Shown piece by piece: positions 1 to 9,233 of a stretch of DNA of 64,000 bases. How positions within the stretch are numbered: position 1 is the first letter of the stretch; each line of letters opens with the position of its first letter. Position numbers and translations under genes: made by a program. The DNA is from Sphingomonas sp. (GTDB taxonomy: Bacteria > Pseudomonadota > Alphaproteobacteria > Sphingomonadales > Sphingomonadaceae): positions 124,001-188,000 of the forward strand of contig NZ_JAGHZV010000003.1 in NCBI RefSeq assembly GCF_017745215.1, read 5' to 3'. The notes under the pieces are model-generated. The model did not search any database. It was given only the letters and a program-made list of their open reading frames with translations, and was not told the DNA's origin.

Positions 1-1146
1 CCGGAGATCGTGTATGAAGCGGTGCAGTCGAGTGCTGTCCGCGTGGAAACGTGCCTGGATCCCTTTGGGGGGTCAGGAACGAGTGCGCTCGCCTGTCAGT
101 TCCTTGGCGTCGAACCGACTACAATCGAGGTCAATCCTTACCTTGCCGACCTCATCGAGGCCAAGCTTACGGCCTATGATGCGGAGCGGCTCGTTTCCGA
201 CTTGGGAACGGTGCTGCGCGCCGCCGGGCGATGCGATGCAAAAGAGCGACTGCAGCGTTTGCCAGCGACATTTGTTGAGCCTGGCCTAGATTCGCGATGG
301 CTGTTCGACGCCGAGGTGGCCGGTCGCATTCTGACGATCGTGGAGGCGATCGAAGGGCTGGACATAACTGCTCATCGCCGGCTGTTCAAAGTGCTGCTAG
401 GCGGCGTGCTGGTGGAGCTCAGCAATGCCGTCGTGAACGGCAAGGGTCGGCGCTATCGCCGCGGCTGGGAGAAACGGCGCAGGGGCGCCGGCGAAGTCGA
501 CATGGCCTTTGCTTCAGCAGTTTCGGCCGCGATCGGCGAAATCGGCCGGTTTGGTCGCCGCGCCGTTCCCGCCTATACGGTGGTGCGCGGAGACAGCCGC
601 CGTGCGATCGAAGGCCTTGGTCCTTTCGATCTGGCGGTGTTTTCCCCTCCTTACCCAAATTCCTTCGATTATACAGATGTTTATAACATAGAGCTGTGGA
701 TGCTGGGCTATCTCCGCGCCCCCAATGCAAATCGTGCGCTTCGCCAGAGCACATTGGCGTCCCATGTCCAAATACATCGCGACTATATGCCGGCCCCCGT
801 GGGATCGGAGAAGCTCGCCGAGACGCTGGAATTGCTGAGCGAGCAACGGGACAAGCTTTGGAATCCTCACATCCCGGCGATGCTCGGCGCCTATTTCGCG
901 GAAATGTCAGGGATCGTGGAATCGCTCGGCGCGGCGCTCAGGCCCGGCGCCTCGATCTGGGCTGTGGTCGGCGACAGTCGCTATGCCGGTGTGGCCGTGA
1001 ACGTTGCCGATATCCTCGCGGAACTCGCCGTGGCATCCGGGCTGCAGGTCGAGCGCAACGAGACACTGCGCGAAATGCGCACCTCGGCCCAGCAAGGCGG
1101 CCAGGCCCAACTCGCGGAAAGCTTGCTGGTCTTGCGCTGCGACTAG
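1..1146 (+). CDS. DNA methyltransferase, 5' end outside window
   Basis: The frame is open from base 1, so this is the C-terminal 381 residues of a longer protein. It opens with PEIVYEAV, the segment that precedes the AdoMet loop in beta-class amino-methyltransferases. DPFGGSGT (motif I) follows, then an acidic VNPYLAD strand (IEVNPYLAD). A second catalytic-type motif, SPPYPNSFDYTD (motif IV), sits near residue 220. These motifs fit an N6-adenine or N4-cytosine DNA methyltransferase, and another SPPY may lie upstream. The stop codon overlaps by four bases the stop of the convergent nuclease-like gene. This tail-to-tail packing suggests modification of the host DNA that the opposite operon would attack. 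Family confidence is high; base specificity cannot be read. Confidence 0.85.
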   Translation, partial: PEIVYEAVQSSAVRVETCLDPFGGSGTSALACQFLGVEPTTIEVNPYLADLIEAKLTAYDAERLVSDLGTVLRAAGRCDAKERLQRLPATFVEPGLDSRWLFDAEVAGRILTIVEAIEGLDITAHRRLFKVLLGGVLVELSNAVVNGKGRRYRRGWEKRRRGAGEVDMAFASAVSAAIGEIGRFGRRAVPAYTVVRGDSRRAIEGLGPFDLAVFSPPYPNSFDYTDVYNIELWMLGYLRAPNANRALRQSTLASHVQIHRDYMPAPVGSEKLAETLELLSEQRDKLWNPHIPAMLGAYFAEMSGIVESLGAALRPGASIWAVVGDSRYAGVAVNVADILAELAVASGLQVERNETLREMRTSAQQGGQAQLAESLLVLRCD

Positions 1147-2240
1147 GCGCCGTAGCGGGCTTGCCGCCAGGCCTCTGCGTCATTGTAGAGAAAATTGCGG
1201 TGGAGAGCGACGCTGATGCTGTCGGCATAGGGCTTCACGCTGGAGAAGGTGGCGACTTCGCCCCGATCGCCATCCCGCATGTCGAAACAGCAGAGCAGGC
1301 CAGCCTTAGCCTTGCGGACATCGCGATAGGCGGCAGCCTGGCGGACGCCGCGCCGCATCCATTTCTCATTGAACGCGTCGGACCATTTTTTCCCCCGGCG
1401 ATTGCGTTCGCGCAGCACCTTGATCTCGATCTCGGCGGGAATGATGGTGGCGCCGTCGGCAAGCCGCTGCACGACCTCCAGATCGACCCGCCCCGCCTTC
1501 ATGGGCTGCTCGGGACGCACATCGCAATTGAAGAGCCTGAGCGACAAGGCAAGTTTGACATGGGTTTGGGCAATGGCTTCGGCATTGCTATTGGCATGAA
1601 GCTTCTGCGCATCGCTCCACATCGAATTGCCGGAGATCTGCGCATCTGGCGTGCAAAGATGTTCCTCGTGCATCTCGTCGATCGCACGCTTGATGTCGTC
1701 GAGAGTCATCTCGCGATCGGCCACCTCCACTGTGTCGAACTCGGTCTCCGCGCTGAGGCCTTCGGGATAGACCCGGACGGTCGGAATCGCGACCGTCGGA
1801 TTAAAGACGGCTGCAGGGATGCCACCGAGGCCCAGGCTTTCAACATGGTCGAACATGCTTCCGGCATCTTCGGACGGCGGTGCCAGCTCACGGCCCGATT
1901 GCGCGGTCATGGAGACAAACCAGATCTTACCGCATATTTCGACGCCGCCATCGCCCAACATCGGCTGACGCACCGTCTCCGTTCCCGGAGGGCCGCTGGG
2001 ATGGAAGAGGAAGACGGCGATTGCGTCGCGGCGCATGTTGCCGAGATGCTGGCGCATGCGCCGCAAGGCGAGCCTGGCGACATTGCGGCCGAACCGATGA
2101 ATGGGATCGATGTCGTCGTCGGCGCCATCGCCGGCAAACTGCGCGGCGGTTCCGCGCAAATCGGCGCCTGTCCATGGACCCAGCCCAGTTTCCGGCTCGT
2201 TATCGGCCACCCTGGAGCCTTCTGCGCAGGTGACGGACAT
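1143..2240 (-). CDS. Putative PD-(D/E)XK nuclease, conflict-system effector
   Basis: This 365-residue protein is of unrecognised family. The C-terminal third shows D253 in RVDLEVV, then PAEIEIKVLRE with E272-x-K274 about 18 residues later, then a helix with RQAAAYRDV and a hydrophobic strand (GLLCCFDM). This is the order expected of a PD-(D/E)XK nuclease: D, ExK, then a Q..Y helix. The N-terminal 240 residues match nothing I recognise. It is the last gene of a three-gene operon and overlaps the preceding gene by 41 bases from this ATG. A GTG at 2210 would give only an 11-base overlap and is an alternative start. Nuclease activity is inferred from the motifs. Confidence 0.6.
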   Translation of the reverse strand: MSVTCAEGSRVADNEPETGLGPWTGADLRGTAAQFAGDGADDDIDPIHRFGRNVARLALRRMRQHLGNMRRDAIAVFLFHPSGPPGTETVRQPMLGDGGVEICGKIWFVSMTAQSGRELAPPSEDAGSMFDHVESLGLGGIPAAVFNPTVAIPTVRVYPEGLSAETEFDTVEVADREMTLDDIKRAIDEMHEEHLCTPDAQISGNSMWSDAQKLHANSNAEAIAQTHVKLALSLRLFNCDVRPEQPMKAGRVDLEVVQRLADGATIIPAEIEIKVLRERNRRGKKWSDAFNEKWMRRGVRQAAAYRDVRKAKAGLLCCFDMRDGDRGEVATFSSVKPYADSISVALHRNFLYNDAEAWRQARYGA

Positions 2241-2871
2241 AGAGATGGACTTTTTCGCTGGCGCCGACGACCGCTCCCGCGGGCACCAAATCGCCGACCT
2301 TCTCCGCCGCCGCAGCCGAGTAGTTGGCGCTCAGCCACTCCCCAAAGTCGATCACATTATCGTTGCCGACCTTGGGATTAGCATAGGTGGCGTCCTCGGT
2401 GATCGCACGATCGATTTCCTCGTCGGTGAGGGCGGATAGGGCCAGCACCAACTCACGCACGAAGCGCGTCGCCGCGGCTTCTTCCGGCATGGTGCTGAGA
2501 TAGCTCAGAATGGGTTCCGCCAGTTCCGGGTTGACACGATAGCTCCCATCGAGCCGATACCGATCATCATCGATGCGTTGATGCCGAAGCTTCTCGACCC
2601 GCACGACGCCCAGCCCAACCAGGCGATCGAGGTCGTTCTGCAGATCGGGATAGAAGGGGCCCCCGCTACGCTTCAGCACGCTGCCATCGACGCTCGGCAT
2701 ATCCCAGACTGGCGACAGCACGTTGGCAAGATAGGCGATCAGGTGAAGGCGCAGGGTCGGCAGCGGCTCAATGCCAGCCTCGCGGCTCGCCTCGAGCAGC
2801 GCGACCAAACGAACGCGGCGACGAATCGAGCCGGCGAAGTCGTCCAATGGATCGGTCGAGGCATCGCTCAT
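2200..2871 (-). CDS. Middle component of an ABC-three-component-like system
   Basis: This 223-residue soluble protein has no enzyme motif. It reads as a helical N-terminus (RLHLIAYLANVL), a winged-helix-like stretch (DLQNDLDRLVGLGVV) and a helical C-terminus. Such small proteins sit between an SMC-like ABC ATPase and an effector in the ABC-3C conflict systems known from comparative genomics, and the gene order here is the same. The start ATG overlaps the ATPase stop as ATGA, so the two are translationally coupled. The role is inferred from position and general sequence character, not from a clear family match. Confidence 0.55.
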   Translation of the reverse strand: MSDASTDPLDDFAGSIRRRVRLVALLEASREAGIEPLPTLRLHLIAYLANVLSPVWDMPSVDGSVLKRSGGPFYPDLQNDLDRLVGLGVVRVEKLRHQRIDDDRYRLDGSYRVNPELAEPILSYLSTMPEEAAATRFVRELVLALSALTDEEIDRAITEDATYANPKVGNDNVIDFGEWLSANYSAAAAEKVGDLVPAGAVVGASEKVHLYVRHLRRRLQGGR

Positions 2872-4853
2872 CGCAATGGCTCGAACAATTTCGCGCGAAG
2901 CTCATCATATTCGTCTCGGTCGGCCGTGACGGCCGCGGTCGGCCTTGCGATCTCGAAGAGATCCACCAGTCGCGCGGCTTTCTCGGGGGTCGTCGCAATC
3001 CCGCTGATCAGCGTGGGCAGCAAGCTTCCCTCGACCAGATTCGAGGTGACCAGGACCGTGTTGCCCGGTTCGGCGCCAAAGCGCAGCAACACGTCGCCAG
3101 CCCGCTTGGCGAAGACAGCATCGAGCGAAGACTCAGGCGTGTCGATCACGAGGCCTGCGGCCCCCTGGCCAGCCGTGCGCATCAAGGCCATTCTGAAGGC
3201 GAGGTCGATAAATTCGCGTTGGCTTTCCGACACGTCGTCCGGTCCAGCGCGGCGGACCGTGTCCGAGAAATCGCTACCGGTCATGTTGAGCTCAAACGCC
3301 GGGAAAGGGATGGCCTCGCCGCCCTGGCCGACGGCTGCGGGGCGCGAGGTCCAGGTCAGCGACACGCGTTCGGACAAGAACTTGCCCGCGAATTGCTCGA
3401 ATGTGGCGACAATCTCGGCCGAGGAGGAGAGCAGCGCCTCGGTGCATTCTTCCACGAATTTGCGGAATGTGGCCCGTTCCTCGGCGAGTTCGGCCTTCAT
3501 TGTCTCAAGCCGGCTACGGATCGCGGCAAGCTCCGTGCGTTGCTGCCGCAGCGCCGCCTCGTCGGGCGGCAGCATTTCGACAATTTGCGCCAGGCGAGCG
3601 GATCGCGTCGCGATCTCGGCGCGCAATTGCGTCATTTCGGCGGTATGCGCGTCGAACTGCGCCTCGGCCATCTCGCGTTCGCGGGTAGTCGTCGCCAGCT
3701 CCCGATCCGCCTGTTCCATCTGATGCGCGGTCTTGGCGACGCGTTCGTCGGCGACTTCGCGAGCCTCGACGATCTGCTCCGATTTTGCGAGATCGCTGTC
3801 GCAGACGACGCACTTTCCGGAGGAAAGGCGATCCGCATACATCTGCGCCGCTTCCGGCGCATGGGTTCCGCAGACGAGACAATCCAGCTCGCTCATGAGG
3901 TGGGCGACCATGTACCGGCCAGTTTCCAAGCGACCCGGAAAGCGCGCTTCAATCGCCAATAGCTTGGCATGTTCAAGGGCACGGAACCGCGCCTCGCGGT
4001 CCTGCTTGGCGCGCAGGCTGCTGAGGCGCGCGTCCTGGCGCTGTTTATCGAGCTCGTCCGTGTAGCCCTCGAGGTCCTCAAGGCGCTCGCGAGAGGTCTC
4101 CTGCAGCGTTTCCAGCGCCTGAAGCTCGGCGCGAAGGGCGACGCCGTCGGTGATCTTGGCGAGACCCTTTGTCAGCAGCTTTTCTTCCTTGCCGACGACA
4201 GCCTGAAAGTTGCGCATGCGGCTGTCGTTCTGGAGGATCGATCGCTCCAGCTCGGTCCAGCGCTGTGCCAGATCCGGTGGCAGGAACAGCATGCGCAACA
4301 GTTGCCGCTGCGCAGAAGGGTCCCAGACGAGCGCGCGCCGGTCCTCGAAATAGAAGACGAGATAGCGCAGCATTAGAATGAAATCGCCGAACGAGCCGAG
4401 GCCGGCCGCTTTGGCGACCTCCGCCTGAAACGCAGCTTCTTCCTGCGGCTCGATGTCGCCCACCTTGGCAGCGACAAGCGCCAAGGTGTCGAGCCGACGC
4501 TCGACCGTGATCGTTGTGGCGCCGAGCATGAATTGGATGCGGGCCGTGGCCCCGACCGCTCGATTGGACACGCGGCTCGCAAATATGCCGCGTTGAAAGG
4601 GCGGGATAGGCGATGCCGCCAGGCGGCGGAAGCCCAGCTCGTCGCCGACGCCGAGCTGCGGAATGTCGGATGGGCCGGTGAGCAATCGAAAAAGAAGGGT
4701 GATGAGCGTCGTCTTGCCTAACCCGTTGGCGCCGACAACCAGCGTCAGACCGGGCCGGCATTCGATGTGCAATCCTGCCGGTCCATCCGTGGGGCCAGGG
4801 TAAAGTCCATATCCATTGACGTCGAGCTGTTGGAAGACGGGGAATGACTTCAT
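2868..4853 (-). CDS. SMC/Rad50-like AAA ATPase with zinc hook
   Basis: Walker A is GANGLGKTT near residues 41-49. A long coiled-coil region follows, interrupted by two CxxC pairs (CLVC and, about 23 residues on, CVVC) that would form a zinc-binding hook. The C-terminal lobe has a signature-like VSESQREFIDLAF and a Walker B reading LVIDTPESSLD. This is the architecture of a Rad50/RecN-like chromosome or DNA-end sensing ATPase, here 661 residues. I chose the ATG at 4853 because MKSFPVFQQL begins the conserved fold; the frame runs 25 residues further to a TTG. As first gene of the operon it would be the DNA sensor or motor that controls the nuclease-like protein. Confidence 0.75.
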   Translation of the reverse strand: MKSFPVFQQLDVNGYGLYPGPTDGPAGLHIECRPGLTLVVGANGLGKTTLITLLFRLLTGPSDIPQLGVGDELGFRRLAASPIPPFQRGIFASRVSNRAVGATARIQFMLGATTITVERRLDTLALVAAKVGDIEPQEEAAFQAEVAKAAGLGSFGDFILMLRYLVFYFEDRRALVWDPSAQRQLLRMLFLPPDLAQRWTELERSILQNDSRMRNFQAVVGKEEKLLTKGLAKITDGVALRAELQALETLQETSRERLEDLEGYTDELDKQRQDARLSSLRAKQDREARFRALEHAKLLAIEARFPGRLETGRYMVAHLMSELDCLVCGTHAPEAAQMYADRLSSGKCVVCDSDLAKSEQIVEAREVADERVAKTAHQMEQADRELATTTREREMAEAQFDAHTAEMTQLRAEIATRSARLAQIVEMLPPDEAALRQQRTELAAIRSRLETMKAELAEERATFRKFVEECTEALLSSSAEIVATFEQFAGKFLSERVSLTWTSRPAAVGQGGEAIPFPAFELNMTGSDFSDTVRRAGPDDVSESQREFIDLAFRMALMRTAGQGAAGLVIDTPESSLDAVFAKRAGDVLLRFGAEPGNTVLVTSNLVEGSLLPTLISGIATTPEKAARLVDLFEIARPTAAVTADRDEYDELRAKLFEPLR

Positions 4854-4937
4854 GTCAGCGGGCACGGCTGGCGTTGGCGAGAGGGCCGGCCCATAGAATA
4901 GAGCAATGCACGTGACTCTCCCCCGCAAGTCCTACTC

Positions 4938-5702
4938 TCATAACATGCTCTTTTTCTCTGCAAGGTTTGAATCGGGATCGCGACTGATTCGTACAGCCGC
5001 GGGAGCAGACACTTCAATATGGCATTTCACGGCGGCTTCAGATTTCGCCGCTCGGGCACGACAATCCGCCAGCGCCTCGGCATTGTCCCTCACGAGCAGC
5101 GCTGCGTCGTCCAGCGCGCGCAGCCGCGCCGGATCAGCAACCTGCAACAACCGTATCCCTGCGTCCCATTCGCCGCGCAGGAGCACGTCTGCCGCCCTCC
5201 GCTCGGGCCAATGCCAGCTCTCGGGCGCCGACTGAGCGATCCTCGTCGGAACGACCGTCCCAAGCGCAAATCCCACGATTACCGCCGCCGTTGCGGTGCC
5301 GATAATCCAGTGCTTCTGCGTTTCCGCCTTCATCGCCGACGCAACCACGCCGTTGAGCGACTGTATCGCTCCACCAAGCTCCCGGTTGGCGTTGCCCCAA
5401 GCCTGATGGTCGGCGGCGCGCACGCGCGCGCCTGCTTCCACGATCTGCGGCGCAAGGGTCTCCGGCGTCAGCGCGATCGCCGGCTTCTCCTTCAGGGCTT
5501 TGAATGCGCGGACGATCTCCGCCCACTGCTCCTGGATCTTCACGAGGTCCGGCCCGTAGTCACGAGCATGCAGCTCCTGCTGGCGCGCCGCGAACCCCTC
5601 GACCGCCGCCGTCAGACCCGCCAGCCGACGGCTCATCGCCTCGAACGCGACCTCCGGATCGTCGATGTCGCTGGCGGGCTGGACGGAAGTTTCAGCATTC
5701 AT
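4938..5702 (-). CDS. DUF6118-like membrane protein linked to TraA
   Basis: This 254-residue protein starts MNAETSVQPA. Its ATG overlaps the relaxase stop as ATGA, so it is coupled to traA. A helical N-terminal half (residues 10-130) precedes one membrane segment (IIGTATAAVIVGFALGTVV, about 147-165). A cytoplasmic or periplasmic tail with two cysteines follows. It resembles the DUF6118 proteins often found next to Ti-type TraA in sphingomonad plasmids and integrative elements. Its function is unknown; the position suggests a transfer accessory protein. The family name is from memory and should be confirmed. Confidence 0.6.
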   Translation of the reverse strand: MNAETSVQPASDIDDPEVAFEAMSRRLAGLTAAVEGFAARQQELHARDYGPDLVKIQEQWAEIVRAFKALKEKPAIALTPETLAPQIVEAGARVRAADHQAWGNANRELGGAIQSLNGVVASAMKAETQKHWIIGTATAAVIVGFALGTVVPTRIAQSAPESWHWPERRAADVLLRGEWDAGIRLLQVADPARLRALDDAALLVRDNAEALADCRARAAKSEAAVKCHIEVSAPAAVRISRDPDSNLAEKKSML

Positions 5703-8700
5703 AGTCCGATTCCAAGATTGCGCCCTCGGTCGATCGAGAACGTCAGTTGCTGGATGACCGATCGCGTGCGCGCCTGATCGCTGATCGCGGCGCCGATGCC
5801 GCCGTCGCGACTGCCCGGCGTCCATTCAGGCGACCATTGGCGACCGAGCAACTCGCTGCCGCGCCGACTGAGGGCAGCGCCGAGCGCCGGGTCCTTTTCG
5901 AGGCTCTTCGCCATGGCGTGCATGCGGCTCTCGACCGCGCCCCGCGCATTCTCATTCTGCCAGCCGCTGAGCTTGTCGCGCTGCGCGCGGAGCTGCTGCC
6001 AGGTTTGAACGAACCGATCGGCGCGAAGCTCGGGATTGGTGCGCAGCTCGGTTTCCAGCTGCATCTGGCGGATGGCGTTGGCGGTGCGGCCACTGGCAGC
6101 CTCGCCCACCATGCCGGGCTCGCGCGCGAATGCGGCATCGAGATCGTGCGCGCCATGCTGGTGCATGGCGTCGAGCGCCTGCGCAGCCTGCACCTTCGCG
6201 GCCTTCTGATATTCCAGCGCGGGCAAGCCTTGCTCGGTCATGCGGCCAATGTCCTGCACGATGCGCGCATAGCGCTGCACCGCACTGCCGAGCGCGGATT
6301 GCCGCTCGACCGGCGCTCGCTCTGCTGGCGTCGAGAGCTTGAGTCCGTCGAACCGGCTGCGCTTGAGAGCCCGTGTGGCATCCGGGGTTCGCAGCCGCAA
6401 TCCGTCGAACCTGCCGCGCCGCGGTTGTTCGGACGCAGTGTGACTCCGATCGACAAGCTGCTCGCGCGCAAGCGTGTCGAAGATTCGCGACCGATCGAAC
6501 CCGCGCCGCTCGGCGAAGCGGGTCGCGCTCTCGTCATAGTCGAGCGCGCTGTCCTTCGGCCGGTCGCGCGACAGCGTGCGCGCCAGCCGCGGCTCGTCGG
6601 CGAAGTCGTCACGGCCATAGTGGAGATGCACTTCGTCGCGGTGCCGGGACAGCGCGACATAGGCGGCGTGCCGATCGAGACCGGGCGTCGCCAGCACATG
6701 CACACGGTCGACGGTAAGGCCCTGCGCCTTGTGGATCGTGGCGGCGTAGCCGTGGGTGACGTCGGCATAGTCTTTGACGTCGAACGCGACGCGCCGGCCA
6801 TCGTCGAGCCGCACTGCCATGCGGGCGCGATCAATCTGTTCGACGGTGCCGAGTGAGCCATTCTTGACGCCCAATTCGCGTTCATTGCGAAGGAACATGA
6901 TGCGGTCTTCGGCCGCAAACAAGCGCTCACCGCGCGTCGTTTTGACAGCAATATCAGTGACTAATGTCCCGTGTTGCTTCATCCGATCCCGGGCCAGCCC
7001 ATTCAGTTCGTCGCATTCTTCGTTGGTGTGCGTCAGTATGATGCGCGAGCGCGCCGGATCGTCGGTCCGGTCGCGGTCCCAGCGGTTGATCAGCGCCTCC
7101 CGAGCCGCCGCCCGGGTCTCCGACTCGATGACCATTCCAGCATCGCGATAGGCGCTCAGCGCCTCGGCGGTGCGGCCGGTGGCGAGCTGGCGGGTGGCAT
7201 CGCGCTGCCAGTCTTCGCGCTGGCGGCGGACCTCGGTGATCTCGGTGCTGCCGTGCCGCTCGGCGATAGAGCGGAATGCGGCGCCGGCCTCGATCGCCTG
7301 GAGCTGCTCCGGATCGCCGACCAGCACGACCTTGGCGCCGCGCTTCTCGGCTTCGGCGATCACGCGTTCCATCTGGCGCGAGCCGATCATGCCGGCCTCG
7401 TCGATCACCAGCACATGGTTAGAGGTGAGCAGCTCCCTCCCCTGCGACCATTGATGTTCGAGGCTCGCGATCGTGCGTGAGGTGATACCCGAGCCGCTCT
7501 CCAAATTCTCTGCGGCGATGCCGGACAGCGCGAGGCCCTGTACCTGATAGCCGGCGCTCTCCCAAGCCTCGCACGCAACGCCGAGCATGGCTGATTTGCC
7601 AGTGCCGGCGTATCCTATCACTACGCCGAGATCCTTGGCGTCGGTGACATGCTCGAACGCCGATCGCTGCTCGGCCGAAAGCACCAGGCCGCGCCGTTCG
7701 GCGCTGGCAACAGCGCGCTCTCGATCACGCTCCGAGACGCGATGGTATTCGCGCTCGGCGAGCGCCCGCGTCCCGCGCGCGAGACGCTGCTCGGTCTCGA
7801 TCATGTCCCGGCTGGTGAAGCGGTCTTCGCCACGTCCATCCTTGCCGAGCGCGACCAGTTCGGACGACGCACGCACCGCCCCCATCACCTGTTCGAACTG
7901 ATCTTTCCCGTCGCTGTGCCGGTGCGCGAACATGGCAAGGTCGCGCGTCGTGAACGTCGCCTGGGTTCGCGTGATTGCGTCGAGCGCCAAGCCCGGATTG
8001 GCGATGATCTTGTCGCCATTCGACCGCGCAATCTCACGGTGCTCGTCGATGCGCTCGGACTCGAGCCCCTGCGCCGCCATCCGCGACGCGGCCGGGCCGA
8101 TCTTGTGCTGGGGCTCAAGGTCGATCCCTTGCGCCTCCAGTGACCGGTGATCGATCCGCGCATCGATATCCAATTGGGCGAGCCGTTCGTTGACATGCTC
8201 GCTCCAGCGCTCGCGCCACTTTTCCAGCAGGTCAGTGCGGTTCCAGTCGCGGTTCTTCTTGCCGAACCCGTCCTCGGCCACCTCCCGCATCGTCAACATC
8301 ACGTGCGCGTGTGGCTTCGCCACACCATCGGCACCGATATCCCAATGAACATTGAGATCGGCGATCATGCCCCGGTCGACGAACTCATGCCGCACGAAGT
8401 CGCGCGCGAGCGCGATACCCTGTTCCTTGGTCATCTCGCGCGGGATCGCGAATTCGATCTCGCGGGCCAGCTGCGCGTCGATCCGCTTCTCGGCCGCCTC
8501 GACCTCGTTCCACAATTTCTCGCGATCGGAGAGATGCTCGGGCGCGCCGTCCGGCAGCATCATCTCGGAGTGGATGACGCCGGCCTTATTCGAGAAGTCG
8601 TGATGGCGATCGAGCCGCTGGTCGTGCAACCGTGAGGCCGAGCGATACGCCGCCGACGCAACCGCACTGGAACCGGCGGCACGGGAAATCACTTTGGCGG

Positions 8701-8719
8701 AAAAATGATAGATCGCCAT
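5699..8719 (-). CDS. traA: Ti-type conjugative relaxase-helicase TraA
   Basis: This 1006-residue MobA/MobL relaxase is fused to a TraI/RecD-type helicase. The N-terminal domain has a candidate nucleophile Tyr25 (SAAYRSA) and the three-histidine metal site in HWDIGADGVAKPHAH (residues 125-139). The helicase domain has Walker A GYAGTGKSAM near residue 370 and Walker B VLVIDEAGM. Motif QLQAIEAGAAFR and a C-terminal HGYAATIHKAQGLT also belong to the helicase. It should nick at oriT, stay bound to the 5' end and unwind the strand for transfer. It is divergent from the traC/traD-like genes with the oriT between them, the layout of Ti plasmids. The length is within the family range and it looks intact. 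Confidence 0.95.
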   Translation of the reverse strand: MAIYHFSAKVISRAAGSSAVASAAYRSASRLHDQRLDRHHDFSNKAGVIHSEMMLPDGAPEHLSDREKLWNEVEAAEKRIDAQLAREIEFAIPREMTKEQGIALARDFVRHEFVDRGMIADLNVHWDIGADGVAKPHAHVMLTMREVAEDGFGKKNRDWNRTDLLEKWRERWSEHVNERLAQLDIDARIDHRSLEAQGIDLEPQHKIGPAASRMAAQGLESERIDEHREIARSNGDKIIANPGLALDAITRTQATFTTRDLAMFAHRHSDGKDQFEQVMGAVRASSELVALGKDGRGEDRFTSRDMIETEQRLARGTRALAEREYHRVSERDRERAVASAERRGLVLSAEQRSAFEHVTDAKDLGVVIGYAGTGKSAMLGVACEAWESAGYQVQGLALSGIAAENLESGSGITSRTIASLEHQWSQGRELLTSNHVLVIDEAGMIGSRQMERVIAEAEKRGAKVVLVGDPEQLQAIEAGAAFRSIAERHGSTEITEVRRQREDWQRDATRQLATGRTAEALSAYRDAGMVIESETRAAAREALINRWDRDRTDDPARSRIILTHTNEECDELNGLARDRMKQHGTLVTDIAVKTTRGERLFAAEDRIMFLRNERELGVKNGSLGTVEQIDRARMAVRLDDGRRVAFDVKDYADVTHGYAATIHKAQGLTVDRVHVLATPGLDRHAAYVALSRHRDEVHLHYGRDDFADEPRLARTLSRDRPKDSALDYDESATRFAERRGFDRSRIFDTLAREQLVDRSHTASEQPRRGRFDGLRLRTPDATRALKRSRFDGLKLSTPAERAPVERQSALGSAVQRYARIVQDIGRMTEQGLPALEYQKAAKVQAAQALDAMHQHGAHDLDAAFAREPGMVGEAASGRTANAIRQMQLETELRTNPELRADRFVQTWQQLRAQRDKLSGWQNENARGAVESRMHAMAKSLEKDPALGAALSRRGSELLGRQWSPEWTPGSRDGGIGAAISDQARTRSVIQQLTFSIDRGRNLGIGL

Positions 8720-8747
8720 GACGGCAATTCATCTACACCACACAAGC

Positions 8748-8776
8748 TACGTCGGCACGACGTATAAGCGCGCCCT
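8748..8776 (+). other. oriT: Origin of transfer (oriT), RSF1010/Ti type
   Basis: A perfect 7-bp inverted repeat, TACGTCG-gca-CGACGTA, is followed at once by TAAGCGCGCCCT. RSF1010 oriT has the same plan: an inverted repeat and then TAAGTGCGCCCT, nicked between GCG and CCCT. Only one core base differs. The site lies 29 bp upstream of the divergently read relaxase gene. By analogy the nick would fall after base 8772. The match and the location are seen directly; the nicking position is inferred. Confidence 0.85.
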
Positions 8777-8860
8777 CGAAAGAATTCATCTTTCTCGGGA
8801 CGGCTTTGTCCCAGCATGTTTCACTGTATTTACGCTGATCGACTGAGTTACTAACTGAGG

Positions 8861-8885
8861 TGTCCTCAACACTTAATTGAGGACA
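8861..8885. promoter_or_regulatory. Inverted repeat in the traC-like leader
   Basis: TGTCCTCAA and TTGAGGACA form a perfect 9-bp inverted repeat with a 7-base loop, ending 5 bases before the traC-like ATG. It covers the place where the ribosome should bind. It is therefore a candidate operator for a relaxosome protein or a translation-controlling hairpin. No separate Shine-Dalgarno is obvious apart from the GAGGA in the right arm. Confidence 0.55.
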
Positions 8886-8890
8886 GTGTC

Positions 8891-9214
8891 ATGCGTAAAC
8901 CTCGCGACTATGATTCGGAACTGAAGGCGCTCGGCGACAAGGCGCAGCAGCTGAAGGCGCGAAAGCTTCACCAACTCGGCGAACTGGTCATCGCGACCGG
9001 CGCCGACGCGCTCCCGCCCGAGCAACTCGCGGGCGCGCTGCTCGCCGCAACCGATACGAAAGACCGGGCGACCAAGGAGGGCTGGCGCAAGCGCGGCGCG
9101 ACCTTCTTTCAGGGCGCGGCACGAAACGCTGCTGGCGGCGATCGTCGCGACACGCGCGGCGCTGACGCGAACGATCGCGGCGCGGCATCGCCTTCAAGCC
9201 AGGATCGCGCGTGA
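8891..9214 (+). CDS. traC: TraC-like relaxosome accessory protein
   Basis: This 107-residue basic protein begins MRKPRDYDSELKAL and has a helical region with QLGELVIATGADAL and EQLAGALLAA. That is the pattern of the small TraC proteins that help TraA at Ti-type origins of transfer. It is read away from traA with the oriT in between. After KEGWRKRGATFFQGAARN the sequence becomes low-complexity and Gly/Asp/Arg-rich, unlike the first 75 residues. The C-terminal tail may therefore be variable or could reflect a frameshift. The family assignment is good; the tail is uncertain. Confidence 0.75.
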   Translation: MRKPRDYDSELKALGDKAQQLKARKLHQLGELVIATGADALPPEQLAGALLAATDTKDRATKEGWRKRGATFFQGAARNAAGGDRRDTRGADANDRGAASPSSQDRA

Positions 9215-9233
9215 CGACAAACGAGCATGGGTC

